A stretch of 64,000 nt of DNA from Dolomitihabitans soli (GTDB lineage: Bacteria > Actinomycetota > Actinomycetes > Streptosporangiales > Streptosporangiaceae): assembly GCF_022213955.1 (NCBI RefSeq), contig NZ_JAKNTW010000008.1:1-64000 (forward strand). Reading direction: 5' to 3'. The notes under the pieces are model-generated. The model saw nothing but the letters and a program-made list of their open reading frames with translations, had not been told where the DNA came from and made no database searches. Shown piece by piece: positions 8,520 to 16,008 of this stretch (the first letter of the stretch is position 1; the number at the start of each line of letters is the position of its first letter). Made by a program: the position numbers and the translations under genes.

Positions 8520-9536
8520 TCAGCCATGCCCGCCTTCCACAGCAGCAGGCTTGTCATAGAGCCCACGGAATCTCGAACTGGCGAAATAGGAAATGATCCC
8601 GGCGGCTACTCCGGCACCGACCGCGAGAGCAACAATATAATGTATGACGGTAAAGTAGCAGAGAAACGCCACTCCACGCTCCCGCCATACGAATCCATAC
8701 ATCCCAGCGTCCGAAATGATGAATCCAATCAGCGCCAAGACGGCAACCATGGACAGGAGCGGGACGTAGAGAGAGGCCAGTGCGAAGGCGCAGGCGACGC
8801 CTGCGGCCAATACCCCCAGAGCCCGCTCCCGAGTTTCGAATCCAGTCATGAATCGTCGACGTCCCAGGTACAAGGGTACGCGAAGCCGCGCTCGACGGAA
8901 CAGCTTCCGCATGAGCGGAATCAGCTTATCGTCGTCATCATGGGATCCTACGACTCGATCGCTCAGCAACAGGCCGTAGCGACGGCTCAGTCTGTATCCG
9001 TAATCAACCTCCTCGGTCTGCCAGAGTTCTTCGTTGAATAGCCCGATTTCATTGAAGGCATCACGTCGTATTGCGCCGAGCGAGAAGAACCCGACGCTCA
9101 CCAGCCCCACAGAACTCTTACGCCAGTAATGGGCCTGGAATGAACGATATTCTTCCAGAAGAGAATCGCGAATCAGCGGCGCCTTCGCATAGATTCCACA
9201 CACCGACCCGATACTGTCGTCTTCCCGCAGGTGCCGGACCGCTTCAGCGATGGCGTCCCTCTGAAGAACGACATCCGAGTCCACGAAGAAGAGGATGTCC
9301 CCCGTCGCGCTGATCGCGCCGACGTTACGGGCTGCAGCCACTCCGGAGTTCTTCTCTGTCCTGATGATGCGGCATGGAAACCCGGAAGCGATGTCGACAC
9401 TGTTGTCGGTGGAGTTGTCGTCGACAACGATCACCTCACGAGGAGGCGCCGTTTGCCTATATATGGCCTCAAGACAGAGCCGCAAAGTCTTCGCGTAATT
9501 GTAATTAGGTATTATCACCGAAACACCGTCAAGCAT
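8520..9536 (-). CDS. Family 2 glycosyltransferase with C-terminal membrane helices
   Basis: About 338 residues. An inverting GT-A domain fills residues 1-~240: VSVIIPNYNYAKTLRLC, VVDDNSTDNSVDIA, the metal-binding FVDSDVVL (DxD), and QTEEVDYGYRLSRRYG supplying the catalytic acidic residues. Two or three hydrophobic helices follow, tying it to the membrane. ATG 9536 is chosen over GTG 9548 because GGGAGA precedes it. It is 40 bases behind the UbiA gene, in one likely operon. Base composition is noticeably more A/T-rich than in the nuo region, in line with horizontal gain. It probably adds a sugar to a polyprenyl carrier. Confidence 0.92.
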   Translation of the reverse strand: MLDGVSVIIPNYNYAKTLRLCLEAIYRQTAPPREVIVVDDNSTDNSVDIASGFPCRIIRTEKNSGVAAARNVGAISATGDILFFVDSDVVLQRDAIAEAVRHLREDDSIGSVCGIYAKAPLIRDSLLEEYRSFQAHYWRKSSVGLVSVGFFSLGAIRRDAFNEIGLFNEELWQTEEVDYGYRLSRRYGLLLSDRVVGSHDDDDKLIPLMRKLFRRARLRVPLYLGRRRFMTGFETRERALGVLAAGVACAFALASLYVPLLSMVAVLALIGFIISDAGMYGFVWRERGVAFLCYFTVIHYIVALAVGAGVAAGIISYFASSRFRGLYDKPAAVEGGHG

Positions 9537-9576
9537 GATTTCTCCCACGACATCTCATTTGATGGCCATCATTACG

Positions 9577-10491
9577 CTAGGGAATCAGGAAACACAGTGC
9601 CCATAGGATGATCACGCTACGCAGAGTGCGGTCGCCGACCAGCAGTCTGGTCGGATCAGCGCCCTTCCCGCCTACGAAGACGGCTTGGAGATAACGGGCC
9701 AGACCGAACATCGCCAATATGCTGGACGCACCTATGATGAGCCATCCCTTGGTTTCATTTGGCACGGTGTCGCGGAGGAAGGCCACATAGCTCACCAAGG
9801 TGATTGCTCCGCTCATTGAAATGAGAGCGGCTATCAGCTGGTCTGAGTATCCGACAAGGGATGGGCGATGCCGTACAGCGACAGCAGAATTCTCGCCCAT
9901 CATTTCGTGCCGCCGTTTTCCAAGGGCCAGAAGCATCGACACAGAGAGTATGCAGACTGTGGCCCATGGCGACATTCCCATGCCGACAGCCAATGCTCCA
10001 CACGCCGCCCTCAGGACGAAGCCCGCGGCAAGCACAATAATGTCCAGCAGGGCCACGTGTTTGAGGACCGTGTTGTACGAGAAGGTCAGCGTGGCATACA
10101 AGGCCACGGGGATCGCCAGATCCAGCGGACGGATGACAATCGCGGCTCCCGCGAGAAGGTACAGGAAGGCGGCCAGAGCGATGGCCTGTTTTACGCTGAC
10201 TGCGCCGCTGGCGACCGGGCGATGGCACTTGACGGCGTCGACGGAATCGCGTTCGCGATCGAGTACGTCATTAATGACGTACGTCGCCGCGGCCACGAGG
10301 GTGAAGAGGAGCGCGCCGAACGCCGCCGCGATGAAGTTTGGGAATGTCCAGAGCGCACCAGTGAGGAACGGCAGGACGAAAACGACAAGATTCTTTATCC
10401 ACTGCGTCGGCCTCAGAAGAGTGATGAGCGATGACCATAGATTCCGCTGTTCCGGCTTGCTTATGCGCATACTCAATGGAGAAGCCGCCAC
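9577..10491 (-). CDS. UbiA prenyltransferase, decaprenyl-phosphate phosphoribosyltransferase type
   Basis: About 304 residues and nine membrane helices. Signature sequences are those of DPPR synthases rather than quinone prenyltransferases: LRPTQWIKNLVVFVLPF near the N terminus, the Mg site YVINDVLDRERDSVD, the CHRPVASG that follows, then LKHVALLDIIVLAAGFVLRA and LALGKRRHEM. Such enzymes join PRPP to a polyprenyl phosphate, making a lipid-linked pentose donor. GTG 10491 has AAAGG nine bases upstream; TTG 10500 is the other option. It starts only 15 bases after the epimerase gene, so the two work together. Confidence 0.9.
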   Translation of the reverse strand: MAASPLSMRISKPEQRNLWSSLITLLRPTQWIKNLVVFVLPFLTGALWTFPNFIAAAFGALLFTLVAAATYVINDVLDRERDSVDAVKCHRPVASGAVSVKQAIALAAFLYLLAGAAIVIRPLDLAIPVALYATLTFSYNTVLKHVALLDIIVLAAGFVLRAACGALAVGMGMSPWATVCILSVSMLLALGKRRHEMMGENSAVAVRHRPSLVGYSDQLIAALISMSGAITLVSYVAFLRDTVPNETKGWLIIGASSILAMFGLARYLQAVFVGGKGADPTRLLVGDRTLRSVIILWALCFLIP

Positions 10492-10506
10492 AAGTAACAA
10501 CCTTTG

Positions 10507-11559
10507 CTAAAATAAGGCCTTGGCCATTCGGAGAGCTCCCTGCCGCCAGGCATCACCATGAGTCTGACCCGCGCGGGACACGGCACTTTTCTCGACATGC
10601 GTGCGATACCAGTCATATGTACGAAGCAGTGACTCGGCGTTGGAATATTTCGGCTCGAAGTTCAGTAGCGACTTCGCTTTATCGAGCGACACATATGAAT
10701 CCGCGGTCAACTTATGGGCCAGGCGCTTGTATACGGGAGAGACACGCATAAGCTCAAGGAGCCTGAGGGCTGCTACGGCGGGACGACTCGGTATCGCCAC
10801 AACCCTACGACCATGGCCGGCGGCGTCGAGGATCGCCTGAAAGTCCTGACGAAGAGTGCTGAAACGATCAGCGGCGACATTGAAAACGTCATCGACGACC
10901 TCGCGAGGCCGTTCGATGACTTCCAGGATGACGTCGCACAGATCGTCGACATCCAGCATCTGGGACCGCACGTCTCCGCCGCCGAGCAAGGGAAAGTCGC
11001 GGCCCTCGCTCGCCCACTCGAAGAGCATGGCGAATATCCCCAGACGCTCTGGACCGAGGAACGTTTTGGGACGTAGCACGGGGATGCACAGTCCCTTGTC
11101 GCGGAATTCCATGCAGACGCGTTCAGCAGCGATCTTCGCTTGGTTGTATGGATCGATGCCCTCAAAGGGGTGGTCCTCGGGCGTTGGCCGTACATCCGGC
11201 AATCCGTACACTGCCGTAGACGAGATGTGAACGAATCTCTCGACCCCGTTGTTTTGAGCCGCGACGAGGAGGCGACGAGTCCCCTCGACGTCCACGGACC
11301 AGACTTCTTCACGACGATGGCTGGGCAAGGCGGCCGCGCAATGGACGACGACATCGACATCACGCATGAGGCGGTCCAGCAGATTGGTGTCACGGATGTC
11401 GCCCACCGTCGTGCGTATCCCAGAGATCGCCTGACCGGGCCGGACATCAAGCGGCAAGATCGCGTATCGGTGGAACGGCGTGCCGGCGAGGCGTCGGACC
11501 AGATGGCGGCCGAGGACTCCGGAACTGCCAGTAATGAGTACCCTGGGCGAAGCTTCCAT
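10507..11559 (-). CDS. NAD-dependent epimerase/dehydratase (extended SDR)
   Basis: 350 residues. Rossmann fold with the dinucleotide loop VLITGSSGVLGRHLV at residues ~6-20, catalytic HISSTAVYG and the YNQAK (YxxxK) pair. The C-terminal half would bind a sugar nucleotide or, given its UbiA neighbour, possibly a polyprenyl-phosphoryl sugar. ATG 11559 follows GAGGGGG; the first seven codons of the longer frame would overlap that site. It is the first gene of the minus-strand run epimerase-UbiA-GT2-EEP. The substrate is unknown. Confidence 0.9.
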   Translation of the reverse strand: MEASPRVLITGSSGVLGRHLVRRLAGTPFHRYAILPLDVRPGQAISGIRTTVGDIRDTNLLDRLMRDVDVVVHCAAALPSHRREEVWSVDVEGTRRLLVAAQNNGVERFVHISSTAVYGLPDVRPTPEDHPFEGIDPYNQAKIAAERVCMEFRDKGLCIPVLRPKTFLGPERLGIFAMLFEWASEGRDFPLLGGGDVRSQMLDVDDLCDVILEVIERPREVVDDVFNVAADRFSTLRQDFQAILDAAGHGRRVVAIPSRPAVAALRLLELMRVSPVYKRLAHKLTADSYVSLDKAKSLLNFEPKYSNAESLLRTYDWYRTHVEKSAVSRAGQTHGDAWRQGALRMAKALF

Positions 11560-12035
11560 TGATCGTTCCCCCTCAAACATGTCTCGAAGGACAGGCGTCC
11601 TTATAAGGACATGGCCTCAGGATTTGTGGTCCCACGAGGAAAGAGCGATGAATAGAGGACGGCAACTCTTGTGCAGTGGCCACTGACTAGCCCGGACCAA
11701 CTACCTCGGCAGTCGCCGCATTTTAGAAGCAGTTCGGGGAGCGGCCTGTAGTGCGTGATGTATCAGCTCGGATTGATCTGCCTTCCTGGATGGTCTTTTG
11801 TGTGTGCTCCCGGGTTGAGGAATCAACTCATTGCGGTGGGCTTAAGACCATGTCAACACAAGAAGACACATGTTCTCCACATCCTGTGCATATTGCGGTA
11901 AGTCCATTAGTGGCGACCTAGCGTGACAGGATGGATTTGCAATCGGTCTGACGTTGCGGCGGTTATAGTGCGTTGGCCGCCCAGCGCTGGTGGTGGGCGC
12001 GCAGCCATTAGGACCCATTCGTTTAGGAGCGGCTC
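11560..12035. other. Divergent intergenic region
   Basis: About 475 relatively A/T-rich bases separate the epimerase and GT4 genes, which point away from each other, so promoters for both must lie here. The octamer ATTGCGGT occurs twice near the forward gene (about 11832 and 11892). A 12-codon frame with a purine-rich leader sits near 11648 but is too short to claim. No RNA element was recognised. Confidence 0.4.
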
Positions 12036-13142
12036 GTGCAGCGACTGCGAATCGATCTGGTCACCCCTGAGTTGGGCCACGGTGGGGTGGAACACCAACT
12101 CTCGATCCTGGCGCGGGGCCTCCGGAGCCGGGGAATGGACGTGCGCGTGCTCGCCCTCCTGCACGGTGGCGCCCACGAGGACGCGCTTCGCGAGGCCGGG
12201 ATTCCTGTCGTCAAACTCGGCTTCACCACGCGCGCCGAGGCAGGGTGGCGATGCCTGTCCACCAACGCGCTGGCCTTCGTCCGTCTTGTCGGCCTGCTGC
12301 GCCGGTCCCGCCCCGACATCCTGCACGCACACCTGTTCCGCGCGTATGCGGTCTGCCTGCCGGCCGCCAAGCTCGCTGGGGTGCCGCGAATTCTGGCGGG
12401 CCTGCACAACATGGGCCGCCACCTGACCGGGCGGCACCTGCTGATCCTCGACCGCGCCGCTACGAGGCTGGCCGACGCCGTCACCGTGGTCAGCCGCGCC
12501 GTCGCCGAGTACGCGAGTGATCGGTTACGCGTACCGGCACCAAAGATCGCCGTCATTCACAACGGCGTCCCCGACCAGGCCTTCCACCCTGCCCGGCCCT
12601 CCCAGCTCGACACCCCGAACCCGCTGGTGGTGTGCGTCGCCCGGCTGGCCCCGGTGAAGGGGCATCGGCATCTGTTGGATGCGCTGGCCCTGCTCCGGGA
12701 CCGCGGCAACAAGACCACCACCGTCCTGCTCGGCGACGGACCCGAACGCGACAGGCTCCAGGCTCACGCCGACCGCCTCGACCTCGATGTCCGCTTCCTC
12801 GGCTCGCGTTCGGACGTGACCTCCTGGCTGGCCCGCGCCGACCTCGCCGTCCTGCCGTCCCTCACCGAGGCCTTCGGCCTCGCCGCCGCCGAAGCCATGG
12901 CCACCCGCACCCCTCTCATCACCACCAACGTCGATGGCCTCCCCGAAATCGTGCGCGACCACGGCATCCTCGTCCCCCCAGCCGACCCCCAAGCCCTCGC
13001 CGACGCGATCGAACGCCTCCTCGCCGACCGGCCACACGCCGAACGCCTCGCCGACGCCGCCCAAACCTGGGCCCGCGAGCACCTCCGCGCCGACACCATG
13101 ATCGACAAGTACCTCGAGCTCTACCGCACACCCGCCCGATGA
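12036..13142 (+). CDS. Family 4 glycosyltransferase
   Basis: 368 residues of GT-B fold. The N-terminal acceptor domain starts DLVTPELGHGGVEHQLSIL. The donor domain has VVCVARLAPVKGHRHLLDAL, the GDGPERDRL loop and the retaining-enzyme EX7E motif in LTEAFGLAAAEAMATRTPLI. GTG 12036 follows AGGAG by eight bases. It faces away from the epimerase-UbiA-GT2 run across a ~475-base divergent region. It probably transfers a hexose from a nucleotide donor to a lipid or glycan made by that set. Sequence identifies the fold but not the sugar. Confidence 0.92.
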   Translation: MQRLRIDLVTPELGHGGVEHQLSILARGLRSRGMDVRVLALLHGGAHEDALREAGIPVVKLGFTTRAEAGWRCLSTNALAFVRLVGLLRRSRPDILHAHLFRAYAVCLPAAKLAGVPRILAGLHNMGRHLTGRHLLILDRAATRLADAVTVVSRAVAEYASDRLRVPAPKIAVIHNGVPDQAFHPARPSQLDTPNPLVVCVARLAPVKGHRHLLDALALLRDRGNKTTTVLLGDGPERDRLQAHADRLDLDVRFLGSRSDVTSWLARADLAVLPSLTEAFGLAAAEAMATRTPLITTNVDGLPEIVRDHGILVPPADPQALADAIERLLADRPHAERLADAAQTWAREHLRADTMIDKYLELYRTPAR

Positions 13143-13271
13143 GCGGGGCGGCGCCCGGAGTGGCGAGTCCGCGCGAACTACGCCAGAGAGGCCACCAGGC
13201 GGGCGCCGATGACGATTGGGGCCGCCGGTGGGGAGTGGTGTCCTCGTCCGGGTGGCACTAGTCTGCCGAGC

Positions 13272-13676
13272 ATGCGCATGCTGCACCTCGGGCTGCGGGT
13301 CACCGATCTGGAACGCTCGCTCGCCTTCTACACCACGCTCGGGTACGCCGAGCTCGGCAGCGTCCCCGAGACGGCGTTCGGCAGCCTGACCATGCTCCAG
13401 CTGCCCGACGATCCGTTCGTCAGCCTCGAGCTCGTGCACGACCCCGCGAGACCGGTTGAGGACATCGGCGCCGTCAACCACCTCGTCATCCAGGTGAACG
13501 ATCTCGATGCCACGATCGCCGATCTCGCGGCCAGGGGCGTCACGGCCGAGCCGCCGGCGGAGCCGGGGCCGGGGATCCGGACATCATGGCTAACCGACCC
13601 CGACGGCTACCGGATCGAGCTCGTGCAGTGGCCACCCGGCCATCCGGCCGGCATGACCGCGGCCGATTTCGCCTGA
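13272..13676 (+). CDS. VOC-family (glyoxalase I-like) metalloenzyme
   Basis: 134 residues forming two beta-alpha-beta-beta-beta modules. The four metal ligands expected for glyoxalase I are present: His in MLHLGLRV, Glu in SLELVHD, His in AVNHLVIQV and Glu in RIELVQW. It could isomerise the hemithioacetal of methylglyoxal with a thiol (mycothiol in actinomycetes), though other VOC reactions remain possible. ATG 13272 (MRML) is chosen from the conserved family start; the frame is open 21 codons further but without family similarity. It converges with the XRE regulator gene. Confidence 0.85.
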   Translation: MRMLHLGLRVTDLERSLAFYTTLGYAELGSVPETAFGSLTMLQLPDDPFVSLELVHDPARPVEDIGAVNHLVIQVNDLDATIADLAARGVTAEPPAEPGPGIRTSWLTDPDGYRIELVQWPPGHPAGMTAADFA

Positions 13677-13714
13677 CGTGTTGCATCGAGGCCGGCTTTC
13701 AGCTGTGTGCAGGC

Positions 13715-14080
13715 TCAGCTCAAGCGGCGGCGGCTCGGGGCGTCAGACTCTTCCGTGGCGTTGCCGGTGATCGTAGGATCGTCCGCGTGGATCTGGACGA
13801 CACCGCCGCCCGGCTCGGGGGACCTCGACGTCTGCGTCAAAGCACGTGCCAAGCGCTCCAGAACCGGCAAGGTGGGGATGGTCCCGCCCGCCTCGAAGCG
13901 CACCACCTCCGACTTGGTCATGCCCGCCTCACGTGCCAGATCGTTCTGGCTCCAGCCTCGCCTCTCACGCATGGCCCTAGCCGTTCTGCCCAGTTCATAG
14001 GCAAGACGTGCGGCCTCCGCCGTACCCGGCTCGGCCATCCGGCGATCTCTGAGCTCTCGCGGGCGCTTGTGCTCTCTCAT
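13715..14080 (-). CDS. XRE-family helix-turn-helix regulator with a probable C-terminal frameshift
   Basis: 121 residues as read. A Cro/C1-type HTH spans ~35-90: ARAMRERRGWSQNDLAREAG, MTKSEVVRFEAGG, then TIPTLPVLERLARAL. Antitoxin-like relatives continue ALDAD(L/V)xV, but here the frame gives ALTQTSRSPEP. Inserting one base near 13838 restores ALDADVEV, so a single-base loss is likely. ATG 14080 follows AGGAG by six bases. No intact toxin gene is seen beside it. The DNA-binding half is complete, so it may still work. Confidence 0.75.
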   Translation of the reverse strand: MREHKRPRELRDRRMAEPGTAEAARLAYELGRTARAMRERRGWSQNDLAREAGMTKSEVVRFEAGGTIPTLPVLERLARALTQTSRSPEPGGGVVQIHADDPTITGNATEESDAPSRRRLS

Positions 14081-14416
14081 CGAAGCTCCTACCAGGCAGG
14101 CGACCCCGGTCCCTACGAGCGTGTATCCATGGCCGACGTCTGCCCCGACAACCACGTCAGCGTCCACTCCGGCAGCCACGCCCCCTTGGGCTGCCGGAAA
14201 CCATCGAGTCCGGAGCGGTCAACGCGATCGTGTGCCGGCACGTGGGCAGGTTGCCACAATGGCCACGAGATGGAAGGCGTGCTCGACCTGGCGACCGTCA
14301 TCGACGAAATCGCCCTCGCCATCCCGACCGGCCGCGTCATCGCCCGCATGCCGGCAGTCGCCAACTCGCGATCGAGACCAGGGAGCGTCTCACCCGGGAC
14401 GGACTGATCGCGCACG
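14081..14416. other. Gene-poor stretch upstream of the XRE regulator
   Basis: About 335 bases between the start of the XRE gene and the stop of the secreted-protein gene, both on the minus strand. It should hold the XRE promoter. The only protein-like material is the broken forward frame listed separately. No toxin partner for the XRE protein was found in any frame. Confidence 0.4.
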
Positions 14417-14450
14417 TCAGCCGATGGCGCGCCACGTACCCTGCTTGTAG
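14270..14450 (+). pseudogene. Possible frameshifted gene remnant
   Basis: A forward frame starting at an ATG at 14270 reads VLDLATVIDEIALAIPTGRV and IARMPAV, then turns non-protein-like before a stop at 14407. From about 14359 the next frame continues sensibly as QLAIETRERLTRDGLIAHV. The join suggests one base change in a once longer gene, whose 3' part would now overlap the secreted-protein gene on the other strand. Family not recognised; low confidence. Confidence 0.25.
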
Positions 14451-14905
14451 ACCTTCTTACTGTTGCGGGTGTCGAGGTTGTAGGCCCAGCCCGCCTTGCT
14501 CTGGTGAGCGGTCCATCCCTGGTCGTACTGCTTCTGCTTCTCACAGCCCTTGTTGTTCTTGGCGTACCAGTCACTGCCGTAGGTGCGCCCGCTCTGCTTC
14601 CACTGGCTCTTGAGCCAGATATAGGGACCGTAGTTATCGCACCTGGTGTCCCTGGTGACGAAGCTCATGAAGTCCTGGTTGTAGTAGGTTTTCGCGCCGT
14701 ACTTCACGGTGCAGTTCCGCTTGACGGCGCCCTCGACGGTGGCACCGGTGACCGAGCCTTTGAACGTCAGCGCGCTCTTCTTGCAGTTCGTCACGCTCGC
14801 GGGCTTGGCATCCGCCGACGCGGCGGGGGCGCTGAGGGCGAACCCGGCCAGGGCCACCGCCGTGCCGACGAACACCGCGGCCGCCCGCGTCTTCTTGATC
14901 CCCAT
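14417..14905 (-). CDS. Small secreted protein of unknown function
   Basis: 162 residues with a clear Sec signal peptide: MGIKKTR, a hydrophobic core (AAAVFVGTAVALAGFAL), and a likely cut after APAASA near residue 30. The exported part is basic, Tyr/Trp/Lys-rich and has four cysteines (NCKK, RNCT, TRCD, GCEK) that could make two disulfides. ATG 14905 has AAAGGGG nine bases upstream; the TTG at 14914 is less likely. No family was recognised. It stands alone. Confidence 0.75.
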   Translation of the reverse strand: MGIKKTRAAAVFVGTAVALAGFALSAPAASADAKPASVTNCKKSALTFKGSVTGATVEGAVKRNCTVKYGAKTYYNQDFMSFVTRDTRCDNYGPYIWLKSQWKQSGRTYGSDWYAKNNKGCEKQKQYDQGWTAHQSKAGWAYNLDTRNSKKVYKQGTWRAIG

Positions 14906-15098
14906 TTCATACAACCCCTTTCAACCGTTTTGTGCTGTCCCCAGATCACCCTAGGAAGCTCGGGTATGTCGCCGGTATGTCACGCTTCGCGAAGACGAGG
15001 CCACGGGACTTGACGCCAAAACGGATCGGGCCGAGATCGGGACCCGATGCTCCTGGTGTAGCGGTCCACTTGAGGCAACAGATAGAAGCCTGATCTGA

Positions 15099-15761
15099 CT
15101 AGGGGTCCGCGGGTTCGGCCGGAGGCGGGAGTACGGAGGCGACGGCCGTACGGCTCGCGCGATTGACGACGCGGTGCAGGGCGATCAACCCAAAGCCAAG
15201 CAGTACGAAGCAGACAGCCAACGCCACTGCCATGAGCGAGACTGCGCCGTACCCGAACCTTTCCACATCCAGAAATGGATAGGGGTATCGCTTCCATGCG
15301 TCCTGAGGCAGCAGAGCGCCCCGCGTCAGGGCGAAGACCAGATACGCCATCGGGTAGGCCAGCCATACAAGGGCAGCCGCCCATTTCGGCCGAAGGGCGG
15401 TCCGGTCGAAGACCAGCCAGTCGATCACGGCCATGATCGGTGTCACATAGTGGAGGAGGAAGTTACCGAAGCCGAGACCAGAGAGGGAGAGGTGCTCGAA
15501 GGGGTTGGCTCCACCCATTCGCACAAAATGCCAGACCAGCCCGGTTATCACGATGTAGAGCGTCACCGCGCCCTTGACCTCGGCGGAAGGCCGCCGTCTG
15601 CTCACCACTCGCCAGGAGTAATATCCCGCGAGCATCAGATTGCTCTGCACGGTGAAGAGCACGAGCGGGTTCAGAGGACTGGCCAGGGCCATCCACGTAT
15701 AGATCAGGCCGACCACCGCGGCCAGGATCAGCACCCAGCGGAACGTCGTCGCCCAAACCAT
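15099..15761 (-). CDS. Pr6Pr-family integral membrane protein
   Basis: About 220 residues with six membrane helices, the layout of the Pr6Pr (FAR-17a/AIG1-like) family. Conserved features include FTVQSNLMLAGYY in the second helix, a long loop, NFLLHYVTPIMAVIDWLVFD in the middle and YPYPFLDVERFGYG before the last helix. The His in LLHYVTP and the charged ID/FD are family hallmarks; eukaryotic relatives act on lipid esters, but bacterial members are uncharacterised. ATG 15761 follows GGTGA. It lies downstream of the beta-helix protein gene, 247 bases away. Confidence 0.85.
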   Translation of the reverse strand: MVWATTFRWVLILAAVVGLIYTWMALASPLNPLVLFTVQSNLMLAGYYSWRVVSRRRPSAEVKGAVTLYIVITGLVWHFVRMGGANPFEHLSLSGLGFGNFLLHYVTPIMAVIDWLVFDRTALRPKWAAALVWLAYPMAYLVFALTRGALLPQDAWKRYPYPFLDVERFGYGAVSLMAVALAVCFVLLGFGLIALHRVVNRASRTAVASVLPPPAEPADP

Positions 15762-16008
15762 AGAGATCACCGTCGCACAGACCACATCCCCCGGCCGGCT
15801 CTTCAAGCAGAGACGTTCCGGGTCACGGGCATGAGATCACAGATCGCCCGGGGGGGAACCCTCTGGCAACGCCGTACATCGCCACCGAATGCGCCCAAGG
15901 AACTGGCTCAGGAACAAGGGCACGGATGGCCCCGGACCTTGACCCGCCTCCCTACCGAGGCTCAGCTTCAAGGTGTCGCCAAGGCTCTGGCCCCAAGATC
16001 CTCATCGC

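Noticed and set aside
11170-11205. GGCCGTACATCCGGC, similar to the end of the interspersed repeats
   Set aside because: It is part of the epimerase coding sequence and lacks the core and stem; the match is short enough to be chance.
11639-11686. 12-codon ORF with purine-rich leader in the epimerase/GT4 divide, considered as a leader peptide
   Set aside because: No codon pattern, attenuator hairpin or downstream gene on that strand at suitable distance supports it.
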